A stretch of DNA of 64,000 nt from Smittia aterrima (lineage: Eukaryota; Arthropoda; Insecta; Diptera; Chironomidae), in assembly GCA_033063855.1 (NCBI GenBank), contig CP093830.1, forward strand, positions 3,968,854-4,032,853, read 5' to 3'. Numbering within the stretch: position 1 is the first letter of the stretch; each line of letters opens with the position of its first letter. A program made the position numbers and the translations under genes. The notes below the pieces were generated by a model, which worked only from the letters and a program-made list of their open reading frames with translations, did no database searches and had not been told where the DNA came from. Positions 45,703-58,326 of the stretch are shown in pieces.

Positions 45703-47837
45703 TTTAATTCGTTTTCTATCACAAACAATTTGTTGAATGAATTTATTTAATTAATTAAAGACTTCACTTTCTTATCCTTCAATTGCACATTGTCAAAGAG
45801 ATATCACCGAAAGCTTCCACTGCCAAACACCGACTGAGCTTCACGATCACGCCTAACCCACTAATATAGTTTTTCCCGTCGTCGCGAGACATTGAAATAG
45901 AAAGAAAAATGGAAAGAAATGAAAACAGAAAACGCTTTTCTTTCATCTTCGTCGTTGATCGTCGTGGAGCGTTTCATGCGATCATTTGATGGGAGTTTGC
46001 TTTCAAGTTTAAAATTATTAGCTTTTTTTTCGTTCGCCTTTTGGGATGGAGAGCGCTAATAGACGTCTCAAGATTTAACGAACTCCAAATATTGCTGAGT
46101 GGAAAAACTGAAAGTTTTGATTGAAAAATCTTTTTGATGTTCACATCATTTATGAATGATTCGTCATTTGGCCTCGCAATTAGTTAAACTATTGATTACT
46201 GAGCTTCATCCGATCAAATCAGGCAAATTGCATTTTTATTCGTCGATCAACTCTGAGGGTGAATAATTCATTCGTCTCTTCTTCTTGTTCTTAGTCGAAA
46301 GCTTTTCTTTTAGTGAAACTGGTAAGAAAGTATGAAGAATTGACATAATCGTAGTGTCGCGTTTGTTTACAGAAGAAGGAAATGCTTTCATTCAACAAAC
46401 ATCAAAGATTCGTGGAATTAAAGTTCAAACTTTTTGTTTCGTTCGGCATCAGAGCGAGAAGATCCAAATGAAAGTTTGCTGATAAATTGTTTTGAGTTTG
46501 TCAACCATCGTCATCAAGTTAAATAATGATCACACTTTACACTCACTTCATCGTGGTTTGTGGTGCAACGCTTTGTTATTAAAATCGTAACAATGCTCGA
46601 AAAGAAATTGTTAGACGTCGCTGATATGATTTCATTGCTGTTCAGCCATCCACTTAAGTGCTACAAATTGAAAGAAATACAACAAATTGTTTGAACGGAA
46701 AAATTACTTTAATGAAGATAATGAAAACACTCCGTCATAGCTTGAACTTGAAAGTCTAAAGTGAGAGGAAAGAGAAGAGGCAAAAGCAATAAAAATATTA
46801 ATGAAATTTAAAATTACAACTCAATCGAAAGTGTGACGAAAGTTGATTGAGTTTAAGAATTTTAAAATTTAAAAAAAATGGGTTTCTCTTTCTTCATAAT
46901 TTTTGAATCCAAAACCTTCTAAGGATTCGAACCTTAGCTTCACGCATCTTCGCATGAACTTAAAGAGGTTAACTTCTCAAATAATAAACTTTAGAACTTT
47001 TATTTCGTTTGGCTAATTCTGCTAGAGTTTCAACTTTACTAGAAATTCAAAAAATTTACACTTTTTTAAATTATTTATTTCTTATATTTTCTGCTCCTGA
47101 ATGTCTGCAATGCAGAAATTTAAAAAAGCTGCGTTAAAGAAGCTTTCCAAAGCTTTCTTTAAAAGCTCAAAAATGTTGAAGATTTATTATTCATTAGAAA
47201 ATCAATTTCTAGATTTATATCGTGCTCATAAGAAGATTATTTTACATTTTTCTTGAAATGTTTTAAATAATTTTAATTTGTTTCAGATTTAATTAAGTTC
47301 CATCGAATAATTCTACAAAATTAAAAAGATTCTCTTCAGTTAATTTCAAGTCAATGATTTCCCAAAAATAAATATTTATTTAAAATATTTGAAATATTCA
47401 ATTTTATCTTTACGTCATAATTTTCAAGTGATATCTCAATGATGTGTTTGAAAAACCTGCGATAATTCAGGATATTACATAGATCTTCAGTGAAATTACC
47501 GCGTTGGCCTAGTGATTTTGAATTTTTAGGTATTCACACTTGTTATCTGTCTCGCTAATTAAACTTTGTCACGCTTCGAATGCAGAATAGACTCGCGGGT
47601 GAACTGCTTATGCTTTGCGATGGATGTCTGATTGTCATTGCACAACAATAGCGATTCTTCGGCAGCATAACTATGACACTTGACGAAGTGATTTTTATAT
47701 AACTTTGATATAAAAGAAAGCAAGTGCGAAGCAAAGTTTTCATTGCAAAGTCGAATTTCGGGGAACTAAGAAGTTAGAAATAAATCGATCAAAAGAAAAA
47801 GTTTGTAATGAATTTCTGAGTTGAAGTGAAAAAAAAA
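45703..47837. other. Intergenic between divergent matrix-like genes
   Basis: About 2.1 kb. A candidate TATA box for the next gene lies at about 47694-47702. At 46919-46937 the minus strand reads like a tRNA T-arm, and at 47502-47513 the plus strand reads like a tRNA A box; neither forms a complete tRNA. No coding sequence recognised. Confidence 0.5.
47694..47704 (+). promoter_or_regulatory. Candidate TATA box of the 47838 gene
   Basis: TTTATATAACT about 140 bp before the ATG at 47838, in an otherwise AT-moderate stretch; a second AT motif (GATATAAAAG) follows at about 47708. Placement fits a TATA-driven promoter with a 5' UTR of roughly 100 nt. Confidence 0.4.
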
Positions 47838-50800
47838 ATGAATTCATCAAAAATTAAAGTTTCTGCCATTTTCTCGCTGATGTTTGCGTTAAATTTTGGT
47901 ATCGGAAAAGTTTTTTGTGATGATGTGATTAACTCAACAACATCAGAGCTTGTGAGTGATCCCCAACCCACTGATGACAGTTCAACAACAATTGAGAGTT
48001 TAAGAATAGAAAATCAAGTTTCCGAGATGATGGCAACAACTGAAACAACGACGACAACTCACAAGATTCCGCCAACTTTACTCAACACAATGATTGATTA
48101 TCGTCAAGAGAAATCAGGGAAACCAGAAGAAAAGTCTGAGATGCACGAGAAGTTTATGAAGGAGTTCGGGTGAGTGAATGAGCTTTTAGTGAGCTTTCAA
48201 GCTTAACATCAAAATTTCTTTTAAGAAAAAGTGAAATGGCGATGTTCCATCCTAAAACAGGACAAATTATCGATGCAAGAGTGAAGCAAGCGATTATCAA
48301 CAGTAAACAACAAGCTTTCAAGAATCATAATGTTTTAAATACAAAAGCTGTCGAGTCAAAGAAACCAACTCAAGATCAAGTCGCAAAGTCTGCTGAAGTC
48401 AACAACGATATTTCGAAAGAAAGTCCAAAGAGTTTCCTTCCATCTCCTGAAGTCAGTCCACTCTTTAATCGAGAGAATCAACTTCAAGATCACTTCAGTC
48501 CAATGAATCAATATTATCGATCAACTCAGCAAGACGCTCGCTATCCACATGAAAGTCCATTCAGTTCAGCAAAGCCAGCATTAGACACAAGATGGCTTGG
48601 AGGGAATAGATCGCCGAATGAAATTCCAAAGCCAACTCAGCCTTTCGATTACATGCGACCACCGCAATATCTTCCAACGCAAGGAAGAAACTCTTACAAT
48701 CCCGACTTTTCGTACCGCAATCCAATTGCGAAAGAGTATTACGACGATCGAGTGACTTTCCCTTCGGATGGACCTCCAGTTATCAATGATCTCAAACCAA
48801 ACTGGCCAGTCGATCACAAGGTTCCTGATTTAAACTTCAAACATCAGAAAGGAACTTGGAAGTGGATTCCCGAAGACGAGAACTTCACGAAGAACACAAC
48901 AAATGATTATTATCCTCCAGAGCATGAGTCAAAGAATATCCAGCAGAATCCTCCGCTGCTTTACGAGAATTATCCTCCGTTCACTCCACCAAGAGATCAT
49001 CCATACACTTTTGATCAGCCAAAAGGAATTCTCAGTCAATTGTTTGGACATCACATGCATGCAATGCATTCTCCTCTCGTCTCAGAGCATCATTACTCAA
49101 GATATCCAACAGGTCCCTCAGGTTATCCATCAAGTGGCAGTGACACATATCAAATCGTATCAGAAGAATATTCAACACAAAAGATCGCAGACCATGCAGC
49201 GCCAACAAAACTTCCAACTGAGATTAAGCAAAATCGGTAACGACTCCAATTCTTCTTAATTTTCTCTTTAAACATTCTCATCGTCTGCAGACCCTCGCCG
49301 TGGAAGAAAATTATTCACGTTATGACAGCAGCGATTCCAATTGGATTAATCAGTGAGTAACTGAACGTCATGCTTGTTTCGTCATCTTACAAGTTCAATT
49401 TCATTCATTCACAGTCTCGGCGTTAACGCCTCGCATTGTTTACGTTCATCCAAACGCAACCGTGTAAGTCAATTTGTCTTACTCGAAACTGAAAATTGCA
49501 TTCACACTAACAATGGCGGCGCGGTTGACAAACTCTCGTGACGTAAAACGTGACGTGGTCATTTAACAGATTGTCATGATGAGAGAGTCATCGTTAGTTT
49601 AGAGAAATTTGTGATATCGTCTCAGTTTGGAGATTGAGAGCGAAGCCAATCAATCTTTGTTGATCGAACGCGAAAATATCTCGGCCAGAAGTGACAAAAC
49701 TTCCACCTCTACACTCGAATTCGTATGAAAACTTAATTATCGAGTCTGCTGTCGAGTGAAACGTGAAAAGATCGTTCGTCAAATTAATCCTTTAAAATTT
49801 AATTGATGTCATCGATTTCACATTCGCTTAATCGCCCGCCCGAGCCGTCGCTTTTGCATATTCTTTCAATAATTTCTCTCAGCCCCAATTAATGAGATTA
49901 AGCTTAAAGCGGCATCTCATTAAATTCATACCACCGGCAAAGTCAATAACTGCAGAGAAGAAAAAACAGATTATCATCAGTCAAAGAAAATAAATTTCTT
50001 TCAATCTTGCGTGCAATGAAAAAAGAAATTTTTGGCATTGATAACTTCGTCGATTTCGATGCAAATGTCGAGCGTTACTCAATCTCGCAAGCACGGACAA
50101 ATGAATCACGCGATTCTTCGTGATCAAAGATTTTCAGCCGGAAGGCTTTCGAAAACAGCCCAACAAGTGCTTGTAAATTTCTCGAGAGATCGACCATTCG
50201 AAAATAATGTGCATCTGCGAAATAAACTGACCGAGCCGTGAGTCGTTTATGAAAATGAAATTGCAATAAAATCTCTTCGGGCGAGAGTTTACTTAACAAA
50301 CAACAAGTGGGTCTTGTTGTCAGCTTGAGAAGTAACTTCAAAGTTTCAAAATCTTTCATAATCTCCATTGAGAATCATGCGAAAAAAAATTTAATTAACA
50401 ATCTCTTTAAATGGACCAAACTCTTAACGACCTCAACTTCCTTAAACTTTAATTAAACTGGTAATTCAAGCCAATTTCGTAAATTTATGTTGTGACAAAG
50501 TTTACGCCATAAATTTCGGCGCAAGGTGTTTTAAACTTTTTTACGAGCGATAAACGAGCAATTTTTACTAAAACTCAAGACCAAAAAAAAAAAGTTTAAT
50601 TATTTCTTCTTCTCATTACTGAAGATTGAAGTGAATTTTTCTCCACGAACGCAAATTCATCGAGCACAAAGAACCTGTGACTTTCACTTTCGAGTCTTCT
50701 TTCCGAGTCTCTTTTCGTTTTGTGACGACGACTGTTTCGCAACTTCTGCTGCTGCTCGGAATGTCTGCGCAGAATTTAAAATGCAAATCAGTTTTTTATT

Positions 50801-51345
50801 TCGCCGGCAAATTCCATCTAAGTTGATTGATTTTTAATTATATTACATCTGAATCTTTTTTTATTGGATAGGCCGACACTTCAACAGCCGCTCTTGCCAC
50901 AGAGTCAACAATATCCAAATCAACAATTCTCTAATCAACAGCCACTAAATGGGCAAGTCAATGGACCGTACCCTCTCCGACAGCGCTCGACGGAGCTCAA
51001 CGATGAGTCAATTAACAATTCGCTGATTCATTTCCTAAAAACAATGGAGATGCAGTTTCAAGATAAGCAGCTGCAAAGTGGAGAGAAGCTCGATGGAAAC
51101 TGCGAAGATCGTTTCTTCTGTGAAGTTGCATTGATTGGAAAGCAACCAACGGCTGATGCTCTTCATCAAACGCTTTATCACGTTGCTCTAGAGTGAGATT
51201 TGATAATAATTTTACGCTTTTAATTTCATAATTTCCTCATTTTAGAACACCTGACAGCGAAGCAAAGAAAAGCGGCTTGGGTGAAATTTTCTCTGCAATT
51301 AAACGACAAAGTTGCGATGCCTTCGTATGCGAGAAACTTTTTTAA
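47838..51345 (+). CDS. Secreted/membrane low-complexity protein with C-terminal four-Cys domain
   Basis: Not assigned. Six exons: 47838-48169, 48226-49236, 49291-49352, 49415-49463, 50872-51192 and 51246-51345; every junction keeps frame and gives 624 residues. A signal peptide (SKIKVSAIFSLMFALNFGIG) precedes Thr/Ser-rich and Pro/Tyr/Asn-rich regions (HPKTGQIIDARVKQA, PPEHESKNIQQNPPLL). The small exons 3 and 4 encode a hydrophobic segment (IIHVMTAAIPIGLIISALTP). After a 1.4-kb intron comes a Gln/Pro-rich linker and a compact end with two Cys pairs (NCEDRFFCEVALIG and SCDAFVCEKLF). An early stop would result if the donor at 49464 were not used, because GTGTAAG also reads Val-stop; the downstream Cys domain makes splicing the better reading. 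Role unknown; apical matrix is inferred. Confidence 0.72.
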
Positions 51346-54300
51346 TTTCTTACAAAAGAAAACTAATAAAAAATAAATATTTAAAACGTGTGCAATGTGT
51401 TTTGTTTGAAATAAAAATGTTTTATTGTCTGGATTTCCAACTGAGAGTTGATGTCGGATCAACGACTTGCGAGATATGTTGCTGGAAACTGGAAATGCAA
51501 AAATGAGCGGTGATCGCTTACAAACGCCAATAAAAACTAATAATTTCGATCGGTCAGACGAGACTTGTTTTACGAAGACTTTTTTTTTCATGTGTTGCCT
51601 GCCAACCACTTTCTACCGACGCTTTAAATGTTTCATTTCGAATTGTTGTAGAAAATCTATTTACTCTCAATTATTCATAGCGTAAACTGACTTGAGCTGC
51701 AAAATAAAGAAAAGATTTCTCAAAAAAAAAAATGATTTGAGCTATGAGGAGATGAAGGCAGTGACGGGTCTGATCCTTCCTTTCAACTTAAAATTCAGCG
51801 GAGGCTGAAGCTGTGAACGTCTAAGCAAAAAAAAATCGAGAAACTCATTGAAAGAAACATGATTTTTATTGATAGTAAGTGGAGGAATTTTTTGCTTGAT
51901 CAGTCGATGATTTAAAGCGGAGAATGAGAGAAGAAATACGCGACAACATACACCGGCGTGTGGCAGCTAACGTCGATCAGCTTTGACGCAAAAATGTCTT
52001 TAGCGAAACTCGCAAATCGGAGATAAAGAATTTCTAAATTCGAATGACTTTAATTACCGAACAACCGACGAAACTTGATTTCACGTGTCGCTCGAGCTTT
52101 TTGTCTCAGGCGGAATCTTAAATCGCACCCCGATGATCGCGAGAGAAAAGAAAAGTTGAAAATCACTTTGAGCACACAAAACATTTCACAATTGTCAACC
52201 GGCTACGGCGTTGGAGACGAGCGCGTCGTGGAATGCATCGCGTTGCTGGAACTGCAAGCGACGAAGAGATTTCTTTTCTCGTAATTGTGAAAACAAGTGT
52301 CTTGGTTCGTCATTTTCCCTCAAACTTGTCGCCTTTGTCTTTTGCAACTCGATGCTTGCCTTTTCTTTTCGGAATCGAGACAGGTTTACTGAAGATTTGA
52401 GAAATCTTTTTTCTTTTCGGGAAAATTCCACACGACCCACGATACTCGTTAAAGATTCATGATCTCTAAAGTATCCGGCTCGAAAATGCATTAAAATTCC
52501 ACGATCCTTTCACCAGAAGTTCAAGGTTATTCGCTGCAACTTTCGTAACCAATCCACCACCCCCGTGATCATCGTGCAAGCCTTTTAAAAGAAATTGTAT
52601 AATTCGATAATCGTATCGGCGAAGAATGCCGCGCTGCTGTTGGAGAAGCGAAGTGAATCGACTTTCTTTTCATTAATGAACGACGAAAATCATTTCCCAG
52701 TGTGCGTCGGCATTTTTCAGTCGACTCGAAGCACGAGAAACAAACACAAACACACACTCACGTTCACGTCGATGAGCTTTTTTTTCGGGCTTGGGGAAAA
52801 AATTATGCTGCGCGATTTTTTTTCTCTCCAGTTGCCGCATTCAGTGCTTGCACGAAAGCGATTAAAACAAGACGGTTTTTGAAAATATCTCGCGCGGTCG
52901 ATGGAATGTTGATAGGAAGTTACACGAATCCTTGACGGATGAGTTAAAGTTTGAAGGCGAAAGTGAAAGGAAACTTTTTGGTAAAATTAGTGACAAATCA
53001 GTGAATCGCAATCGTTTTTGGAATTGAAAAGAATTTTGATTAAGATCATCGCTAATTCAATTTTTTTTGGTGAAAACGATATTTTCTTCTTCTTGTAATT
53101 CATCGAATTGAGGAAAAGTTTTCTCGCGCTTTGTGTTAATTGGTAATTAGAGAGTGAAACAGAGCCTCGCGAATTAATGGAATTAACTCGAAAATAATCA
53201 CGGAAAAGAGTTAATTTGGAATAACAAAAAGAAAATTGAAACAAACTTATCATTAAACAAAGACGATTCGTTAAATCGTTGAACTTTGAGTCAAACGAAA
53301 TCGAAACTTTTCTCTCCTCCAAAATAAAATAAAAACTTTTACTTTCGTTTTCCCGTTGAAATTCTCGGTCGGTGACTATCGACGAGCATAAGCGATCACT
53401 CGTTCGTTGCAAAACAGTTCAAAGTTATCTCTGCCTTTTCCTTTCTTTCTCAATCGAAATCGCGGAAGTCGTGATTCGTGCATTTGCGAAACTTTGTTTT
53501 CCCATCCGTAATCTTCTACAGTCAATTATTTAAATGAAACAAACGCGATATGAAAAGACGTCGAGTCGACTGAACAAACTCAAATTGGAAACCCGACAAC
53601 GACGTTTTAAGACAATTATTTTCCTTTCTTTTCTTTGAGTGTTTTCATGATGTCTCAGCGCAATTGCTTACTGTTTATTTTATGAGCGAATTAAACAATG
53701 AAGAGTTTACTTAAGAAAGACTTTAGCTTTACGCAAGGAGCAATTAGTTTATGTGATGACTCAATCGACGGGACGATGAATCACGTTTGGGATTTTCAAG
53801 CCGCAAAAATTCGAATGAAATGTGCAAGGAGAAAGATTAATCGCTTCAATAAAAGCTTCACGACTTGACGTCTCATGGAAATTTCATTCATAATCTTCAC
53901 TCGTCTCGTCGTCTCATTTTTCAACTCTCATCTTAGAGTTGAACAATCTCTGACCTAAGTCAAACAATTAAACCAAAGCTACACACTCAAGTAGCAATTT
54001 TTCTTTTCAAAGCCAATGTCCCCGCGTGCCTGAGACTTGTGAACAAGCATGAAACAAAACATGTTCGTGTGTGAGCCGATATAGGTCGATTAAATTTTTT
54101 TATGTTGAGCGAGAGATTTCGTTGCTCGAACATAAAATATTTACGTAAAGAGTTTCACCACGAAACCATCTCTTTCTTCTCTTCTTGCCTCTAATCTCTC
54201 TCTCACTCGCGCACCAAAAGAAAGTGAATTTCAAAGACGGTTAAATGCTCCAACGATACTTTGCTTTATATAACCGGCCGGAATTGTGAAATCGCGAAGA

Positions 54301-55513
54301 AATCTCACGAGACAGCGAGAGACTTTTCACGGGAAATCGCATAGAGGAAACTATTTCAATTATTCAATTGATTGCGCGAGACGCCGCTTGCGGGTTCAAC
54401 CTCTTGCTCGACGCGCTCATGGAATTTCTAAAAGATTACGACAGTTGCTTGTGTTTTATTTCACCAACGGCTGTCAAATTTCTTCTTTCTCGAATCAATT
54501 CGATCGCATTTCGCTCTCTATCATTGACAATCTTTTCACGCCGATCGCAATCTCGCGTAATTAAAAGACGATCAGCTTCTCCGCGAACTGACAAGTTTGA
54601 TTGATGGTCCACTTCAAAATATTGTTAACTTCACAAAGAATCGATCGATTTGCCGGCTGCAAAATAATTTCGATTCTCCTTTTTAAACTCTTCGCACAAT
54701 CTAAGTTTTGACAGAGTAAGTTCGTTGACCTTCTCGTACTGGAGCTTTAGGCTTTTCATTTTATTGCGATGAATCATGGGAAAGTGTGCCATTAGCTATA
54801 AATTTTCGATGCATCGAGTTGAGTGAGCTTCAAAAAAAGCAGAAGATGAGCGTTAATTAGAAAACATAAAGCGCTGATCGATTCGAGAAGAGAGAAGCCG
54901 AAAACGATTGCGTGAAACCAGAAGAAAAAGCGATGGAAATTCATTTGTTTCTTCTCTAACTCGTTTTGTAGATAAAACATAAAACGCGACTTTGCAGAAA
55001 GTGAAGAGGAAAAGTTTACAAGGTTTTTCGGAAGGAAGTTATCAGAGCTGAAAAATAGTTTGTGGAAAGCAGAGACTCGCACAAGTAACTCAAACACATT
55101 TCTCCGTGTTAACGCAATGCTCGAGGCGATCAATTACTGAACTTCAACAACGAGACGATTAGTTTACTGTCTGCAACAAAGTGCAGTGATAATTGAAAGC
55201 AGAAAGAAAGAGAAGTCACCAAAGCAATTACCGCGCAAAGTCATTAAGAAGCAAATTGAAAGGAATGAAGGTAAAGGCGCCGTAATGTCTAGCGAGGAAA
55301 TTTTTCTTCTCAGCCACAGACAAGTTGATAAATTAGTCTTTTTCATGAGTCGTTTAACAAGATAGTCGCTTAGAGACGATGCCGATCAACGAGATATAAT
55401 CGCTCGAATGTATTAGCGTCTTGCTTAACACCTCGCGCTATCCATCCACGCCCATCATTTAACTTTATCTTAATTCGATCTTTTCTCTTTTCCGTTTGTA
55501 GATTTTCGGGAAT
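51346..55513. other. Gene-free stretch of 4.2 kb, probable 5' intron of the next gene
   Basis: The ATG at 55514 follows an acceptor (CCGTTTGTAG, to 55501), so an untranslated first exon is expected upstream. A TATA-like CTTTATATAACC at 54269-54280 is a candidate promoter. ORFs up to about 140 codons here carry no motif. Confidence 0.5.
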
Positions 55514-57706
55514 ATGCAGAAAATCATTTTCATTGCCATCACATTGCTGGGAGCGTTCATCAACGCAGACTCAACCTCCGGCACTGGCTCATTCAAAGTC
55601 ACAAAGAGCAATGTTGAGTCAAGCAACACGACCTCCCCTAAAACTATTTTTAAACCAGCAGTTACTAGAACGGAATTGAAAGTGTCGAGAAGTTTGAATC
55701 CAGACAACGTACAGACATTAAATGTTCGAACGAACACAGGCGGTGTAGCCACAATCATTGTAAAGAAACGTGATGGAAAATCATCCGTGAACAATGAACC
55801 GCGACAAGCTTTTTACGACCCAGGCAATCAATTCTCACGCGGTGAAGTTAGACGAGGTTTGTTCGGGCCGATTCAACTTGTCGATCGACTTGAAGACTCA
55901 GAAATGCAAAAGTTACACCAACAGCATCAGTTTGAGAATGGAAGAGTTTACAATCAATGGGGCTCTGCTCAACCAGTCACGACACTTCACAAATCAAATG
56001 TTTATAATCGAAGCCCTTTCGATTCTTATCGTTTCGCTCAACCATCGGCAAATGATCAAAAGTCAGTGAACCTCATCAATTCTTTCATGCAACATGTTCA
56101 ACAAATCGAGGGAAAGCGACAGGTACGTTCACCTGACGCTTACATGCCGAACGATCGCGATCAAGTGCACACAAAAATCCCCGAACCAGTTACAATCAAC
56201 TCAGAAAGCGTTTATGTCAAAGATCAAAACCCGAAACGAAGTCGCTCGCTGCTGGAAATCGGAGCCGATGGAATTCCCGTGATTAATGGAATTCGCGTTC
56301 CCGACGATGAAAATGATAAACGTCAGACATGGAGAAACGCCAGAGTGATTAATGGTGAACTGGTGCCATACGAAAGTGGATACGTTCCACCTCGAACTGT
56401 TGAGTATGGTCAGCTTATTTATCCCGTTAGAAAGAGTGATGAAGAGATCCAAAGCCGGAAGAAGAGCATTGGACCATTCACGAAGTCAGATAACTTCTCA
56501 GAGGAGAGTGATGATCAAGAAGCGAGTAAAAGTATTGGACCGTTTAGTGTTCGCGATATGTTCAGTTCAAGAAGTAGTCAACTTAACTCTGATGGAAGTA
56601 TTGGACCATTCTCAGTTGCTGATAACTCAAGAACGACAAACACGAAATTGATTGATTACATTAAACGAATTAATGATCAAGAATACCGAAAAGATTATTT
56701 CGTTGGTCGATCGCCGAAGGAAACTGGAGGACAACAGAAGATTCAACGACGAATGTTAACTCAAACTGGCAACGCTTACTTTCCTCCATCTTCGAAGTAT
56801 TCAGTGAAGCCAGCGGATTCCAATGTAGCTCAAGGCCCAGTTTTGCAATACGCCCACCCCGAGTTTGGTCTACAGACTGTTGGACCATCCTACGAAGACC
56901 AACAAGCGAAGAGCAATAGCAACAGCCAACAAAACAAAGCTGAATATTTCCCAACTAATCTCCAACAACGTCCAAGTAATCAACCTGTTTATCAGATTGA
57001 ACCAGCGGCGTTGAACACGAGAGAATATTTCAATTACCCTAAAGCGCCAGCAACTTATCCATACAACTACGGTTTCATTCGTCGTGTGAAGCCTGAGAGA
57101 CCTTTCTGGGTGAAAATTTCCGAGCAAGTCCGAGACACTTTCCAAAACGGTTTCACTCAAGTTCAAGAGATCACGAGGCCAGTGATGGATCCACTAATGG
57201 AAGCCGGAGAAAAGATATCGCACAATCTCGGCTTTACAAACATTCCTCCTAATCAAGTTGCACAAGATAAAATCTCAACAGTCGGCCATGGAACTTCTTA
57301 TATCTTCCCAGCACTTGGAATGCTTGCTGGAGGAGCAGCGTTGAGCTTGGGAGCTGTTGCGATGGGAAGAATCTTTGATGTTGGAAATTTACTCGCAATG
57401 CGATCAGCAGATGGTGAAATGGACATTGAACATAAAAGAGCTTTGGAGGCGATTCAAAAAGCTCCCACGACGACACTATTTCTAGTTGAAAATAATGGAA
57501 ATAACGTTGAAGTTGACAACGGAGAGAGATCGAACAATAGAAACACAGCTGAGCTCTATGGAGCTCCCACGAATCATCAGCAGCCGAAAGCAAAGTTCCT
57601 TGAGGTTTTTGCCATACCTTACCACAATTCAGCCGATCGAAGCATCGAGCCAGCGGAACAAGAATCTGAGTTAAGCAACCATCAAAGGCGGAAACGCAAC
57701 AAATAA
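55514..57706 (+). CDS. Secreted/membrane protein with SIGPF repeats
   Basis: Not assigned. 730 residues, one coding exon, with a signal peptide (MQKIIFIAITLLGAFINADS). The middle carries three spaced SIGPF motifs: KKSIGPFTKSDNF (56460s), SKSIGPFSVRDMF (56530s) and DGSIGPFSVADNS (56600s); RGLFGPIQLVDRL near 55860 looks like a degenerate fourth. Dibasic or multibasic sites surround them (SRKKS, PKRSRS, NDKRQ, IQRRM), so precursor processing is conceivable. Further on is a Gln/Pro/Tyr-rich part, an amphipathic region (FWVKISEQVRDTFQNGF) and a Gly/Ala-rich hydrophobic segment (IFPALGMLAGGAALSLGAVA) before a charged tail ending HQRRKRNK. It shares the signal-peptide/low-complexity/hydrophobic-span plan of its neighbours. 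Confidence 0.75.
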   Translation: MQKIIFIAITLLGAFINADSTSGTGSFKVTKSNVESSNTTSPKTIFKPAVTRTELKVSRSLNPDNVQTLNVRTNTGGVATIIVKKRDGKSSVNNEPRQAFYDPGNQFSRGEVRRGLFGPIQLVDRLEDSEMQKLHQQHQFENGRVYNQWGSAQPVTTLHKSNVYNRSPFDSYRFAQPSANDQKSVNLINSFMQHVQQIEGKRQVRSPDAYMPNDRDQVHTKIPEPVTINSESVYVKDQNPKRSRSLLEIGADGIPVINGIRVPDDENDKRQTWRNARVINGELVPYESGYVPPRTVEYGQLIYPVRKSDEEIQSRKKSIGPFTKSDNFSEESDDQEASKSIGPFSVRDMFSSRSSQLNSDGSIGPFSVADNSRTTNTKLIDYIKRINDQEYRKDYFVGRSPKETGGQQKIQRRMLTQTGNAYFPPSSKYSVKPADSNVAQGPVLQYAHPEFGLQTVGPSYEDQQAKSNSNSQQNKAEYFPTNLQQRPSNQPVYQIEPAALNTREYFNYPKAPATYPYNYGFIRRVKPERPFWVKISEQVRDTFQNGFTQVQEITRPVMDPLMEAGEKISHNLGFTNIPPNQVAQDKISTVGHGTSYIFPALGMLAGGAALSLGAVAMGRIFDVGNLLAMRSADGEMDIEHKRALEAIQKAPTTTLFLVENNGNNVEVDNGERSNNRNTAELYGAPTNHQQPKAKFLEVFAIPYHNSADRSIEPAEQESELSNHQRRKRNK

Positions 57707-58326
57707 TCAAAATAAAAATTTATTTTTGTTACGTTAAGTTTACAGAAATTTATTTAACTTTAAGAAGAAAAAAATTAAGTTAAGAAACGATATTAAGTTA
57801 TTTATGAGAGAAGATTGAAGGAAAAAAATGTTAAGTGAAAGAAATGAAATAAAAGTTTTGAAAGATATTTTGACTTTTTATTGAATGAAAGCTCAAGTCG
57901 AACTTGAAAGTTCTTCAAAAACTTTTTGACAAATCTGAGCTTTTAAAAGCTTTGTCGATGATAGTTTTCTTCAACTCTCAAATATATTTTATGATCGCTC
58001 TTCATTTCTGCGATCAAACTTCGAGCTTTCGAGTTAACTCAAAGCTTTGAAAAACTCTGAAACAAAATAATTTGATGCCAAACAAAAATATTTTTTCAAA
58101 CAATTTTCTTTATTTCGTCTTCCTCTACTTCGTCGAATCGAAACAAATTAAATAAATAAATAATTTAAATAAATTACTAAACTCTAAAATTACTTTTTGT
58201 GCTCGTTGTTTTATGAGTGTGAGTGTGGATGCAAATGCAACTTGGAAATCATTTCTCAGTTTTCTTCGTTGAGGGAATTTTTTAAAAATTCCACATTTTT
58301 GTTACTTTGAGGTTTGCCTAATTGGC
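57707..58326. other. Convergent 3' UTRs
   Basis: Tail-to-tail space between the 55514 (+) and 58327 (-) genes, AT-rich, with AATAAAA-type signals (57710s, 57848). Nothing else seen. Confidence 0.6.

Noticed and set aside
47502..47513. A-box-like sequence of a tRNA on the plus strand
   Set aside because: No B box at the right distance and no cloverleaf; not called as an RNA gene.
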